64,000 bases of DNA from Komagataella phaffii GS115 (taxonomy: Eukaryota; Ascomycota; Pichiomycetes; Pichiales; Pichiaceae): NCBI RefSeq assembly GCF_000027005.1, contig NC_012963.1, forward strand, positions 62,001-126,000. The letters run 5' to 3'. A model generated the notes under the pieces. That model did not search any database. It saw only the letters and a list, made by a program, of their open reading frames with translations, and was not told where the DNA came from. Position 1 is the first letter of the stretch. Every line of letters starts with the position of its first letter. Shown piece by piece: positions 62,543-64,000 of the stretch. The translations under genes and the position numbers were made by a program.

Positions 62543-64000
62543 ATGGTGACCCACACAATATACAACCAATTAGTAGACAATAATGTTCGGGTTGAAGTTG
62601 TGTATGAAAATTATCCAGTCATTGCTGGAACAGATGAACTTTCGTTGATCCTACGGTTCCGGTATTTGGGTAAACCCAAGCTTCCTAAAGAAGAACATTC
62701 AGAGCCAGATCCTGAAGATAAGGACGCTGTCAACTCTTCTCATAAGGCTGGGAGTAGTGATACGTGGTCTGGCTTTGGAAGGAGAATCTCGTCGCAATTT
62801 TCCAATGTTACAAGGAATGTTTTTTTGAAAGAATTAGACAAGGTAGAAGAGCAACACGAGGAAGACGATGAACCTGTATTCGTTGTCGGATATACGCAAT
62901 TGTTTGGATATCTTGCTATCAATGAAAACATCATAGATAAAAAAAAATTGGAAGACGTTAGAAAAAGATCTGTCATAGGAAATAAACTAGCTGGTATAGA
63001 AGGACTGGAATTGAGTGATAAAACTAGCAATATTTGGCAGTTCAATAACATAGAATTTTTGGAGCCTGGGAAGAGTAACCAGATTATCCCGCTATATTCC
63101 ACAACTCAAGCCATGCTATTTCAGGAGATTTCTCTGGCCCAAGACCCTTTGAAGATCTTTTATGTGAAAGTTCCTTTACCAAAAACTTACCACCAAATTA
63201 CCATTCAGCTGCTCTTACTATAAATTATAAGTTACTGGTTGGCTACCAACAATTTGAAAAGAGTGGCAAGATAAGTGTCCGGACACTAAAATTTCCTCTT
63301 AAATTACAAGCTTACGTGAACAGAGTTGGGCAGCAGCCTTTTTTCACCTTGGATAAACCACTCTTGGGTCAGCCCATTGAGGCTCAAGTTAACGAGGTAA
63401 CTGATGGACAAAAGGCCAGCTTTGCTTCCATTAAGTCTCAGTTGAAACATAGCGATATTGAATCCGAGTCTGATTTTTCTAATGACAAGATAGCGGTAAA
63501 ACCAATCGAGTTCTTGGCTTTTATGCAGAAACTAAGTCAAGCCAACATTAATCAGGTTGTGGAAATACAAAATGAGTTTCACAAAGAGTTTCTTACAGAT
63601 TACACTTCTCCGAAGAACGAAAATTGTAGGTTAAACCTTATCAATTTGGTTTCGAACCCATCACAAGTTCTTTCCCTTAGACAAACTGAACGCAAACCCC
63701 TACAAAAGAATTTTGAAGAACTGAACCTTTTTGAATATGATAGCCTTTTACCCGCAAAATTCCAAACTAGGTTCTTGTTGAAACGAAATACAAAAAATTT
63801 TGCTCAAGTTGACCTCGACAAGTCAGTATTTAGGGTCAACGATATTATTCGCATTAACATTCAGTTATTAAATCATATTAAAACGACAGGGTTGATAGTC
63901 GCACTTGAAAGAGTAGAGACCATAAGTGACCAGTACATTTTCAAGGATGAAAAAGGGCAAATACATGAGAATCTGACTGAACAAAGCCAGCTTGTTGAAA
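62543..64000 (+). CDS. RGP1: Rgp1, partner of Ric1 in the Ypt6 exchange factor; frame-broken and 3' partial
   Basis: Arrestin-fold subunit of the Ric1-Rgp1 complex, the Golgi GEF for Ypt6/Rab6. ATG 62543 opens MVTHTIYNQL; then VRVEVVYENYPVIAGTDELS and LILRFRYLG give the Rgp1 N-terminal pattern, and FVVGYTQLFGYLAINENIID the conserved GYTQLFGY block. The frame stops at 63223. The +1-related frame from about 63184 reads NLPPNYHSAALTINYKLLVG and YQQFEKSGKISVRTLKFPL, the expected continuation, and stays open to the window end (about 270 codons). One extra A in the A5 run at 63181-63185 would join them. The gene runs past 64000, so length is unknown; about 486 codons are visible. Confidence 0.8.

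Overview
This is 64 kb of compact budding-yeast chromosome (Saccharomycotina). Support comes from short 54-74 nt spliceosomal introns with a perfect TACTAAC branch site, an intron-containing tRNA-Tyr, one-gene-one-promoter layout, and fungus-specific genes (DBF4, BUB2, SET3, EGO3/SLM4, CGR1, ERT1 family, PRM10 family). CTG falls at conserved leucine positions (for example in the glycogen branching enzyme catalytic block), so the code looks standard rather than CUG-Ser. The overall gene set suggests a methylotrophic yeast of the Komagataella/Pichia pastoris type; the genus is an inference, not something read from a marker gene.

Layout: 0-8 kb holds glycogen branching enzyme (GLC3, 5' end broken), an ERT1/RDS2-type zinc-cluster regulator, the SET3 chromatin protein and spliced PAM16. 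8-15 kb holds a ZC3H3/Red5-like CCCH protein (spliced), RQT4, the meiotic kinase IME2 and a tRNA-Asp. 15-25 kb holds a tandem pair of PRM10-type ThrE membrane proteins and the multi-KH protein SCP160. 25-38 kb holds an acidic protein with a thioredoxin-fold-like C-terminus, a DUF1992 mitochondrial protein, CDC34, EGO3/SLM4, DBF4, a mini zinc-cluster protein, BIO2, tRNA-Tyr, PNG1 and a coiled-coil protein. 38-50 kb holds a MoaD/MOCS2A-like protein, TPS2, APN2, CGR1, SEC13 (GC-AG intron), a DUF3074 protein, a frame-broken NCS1 permease and an LCCL-domain membrane protein. 50-64 kb holds a PTP2/PTP3-type phosphatase, YOS1, LHS1, a U2AF65/MUD2-like splicing factor, BUB2, VPH1 (spliced) and the start of RGP1 (frame-broken, running off the end).

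Most genes are housekeeping and not functionally clustered. Recurring themes are ER-Golgi and endomembrane traffic (SEC13, YOS1, LHS1, RGP1, VPH1, EGO3), cell-cycle control (DBF4, CDC34, BUB2, IME2) and carbon reserves (GLC3, TPS2). I see no transposon, virus, CRISPR, centromere repeat or horizontally acquired cluster.

The points most worth checking are: a MoaD-like sulfur carrier ending Ser-Gly instead of Gly-Gly; a non-canonical GC-AG intron directly after the SEC13 start codon; four 5'-end introns with only 9 or 13 nt from branch point to 3' splice site; and three single-base frame breaks (GLC3, NCS1 permease, RGP1), two of them in homopolymer runs, which look more like sequence error than real gene death.
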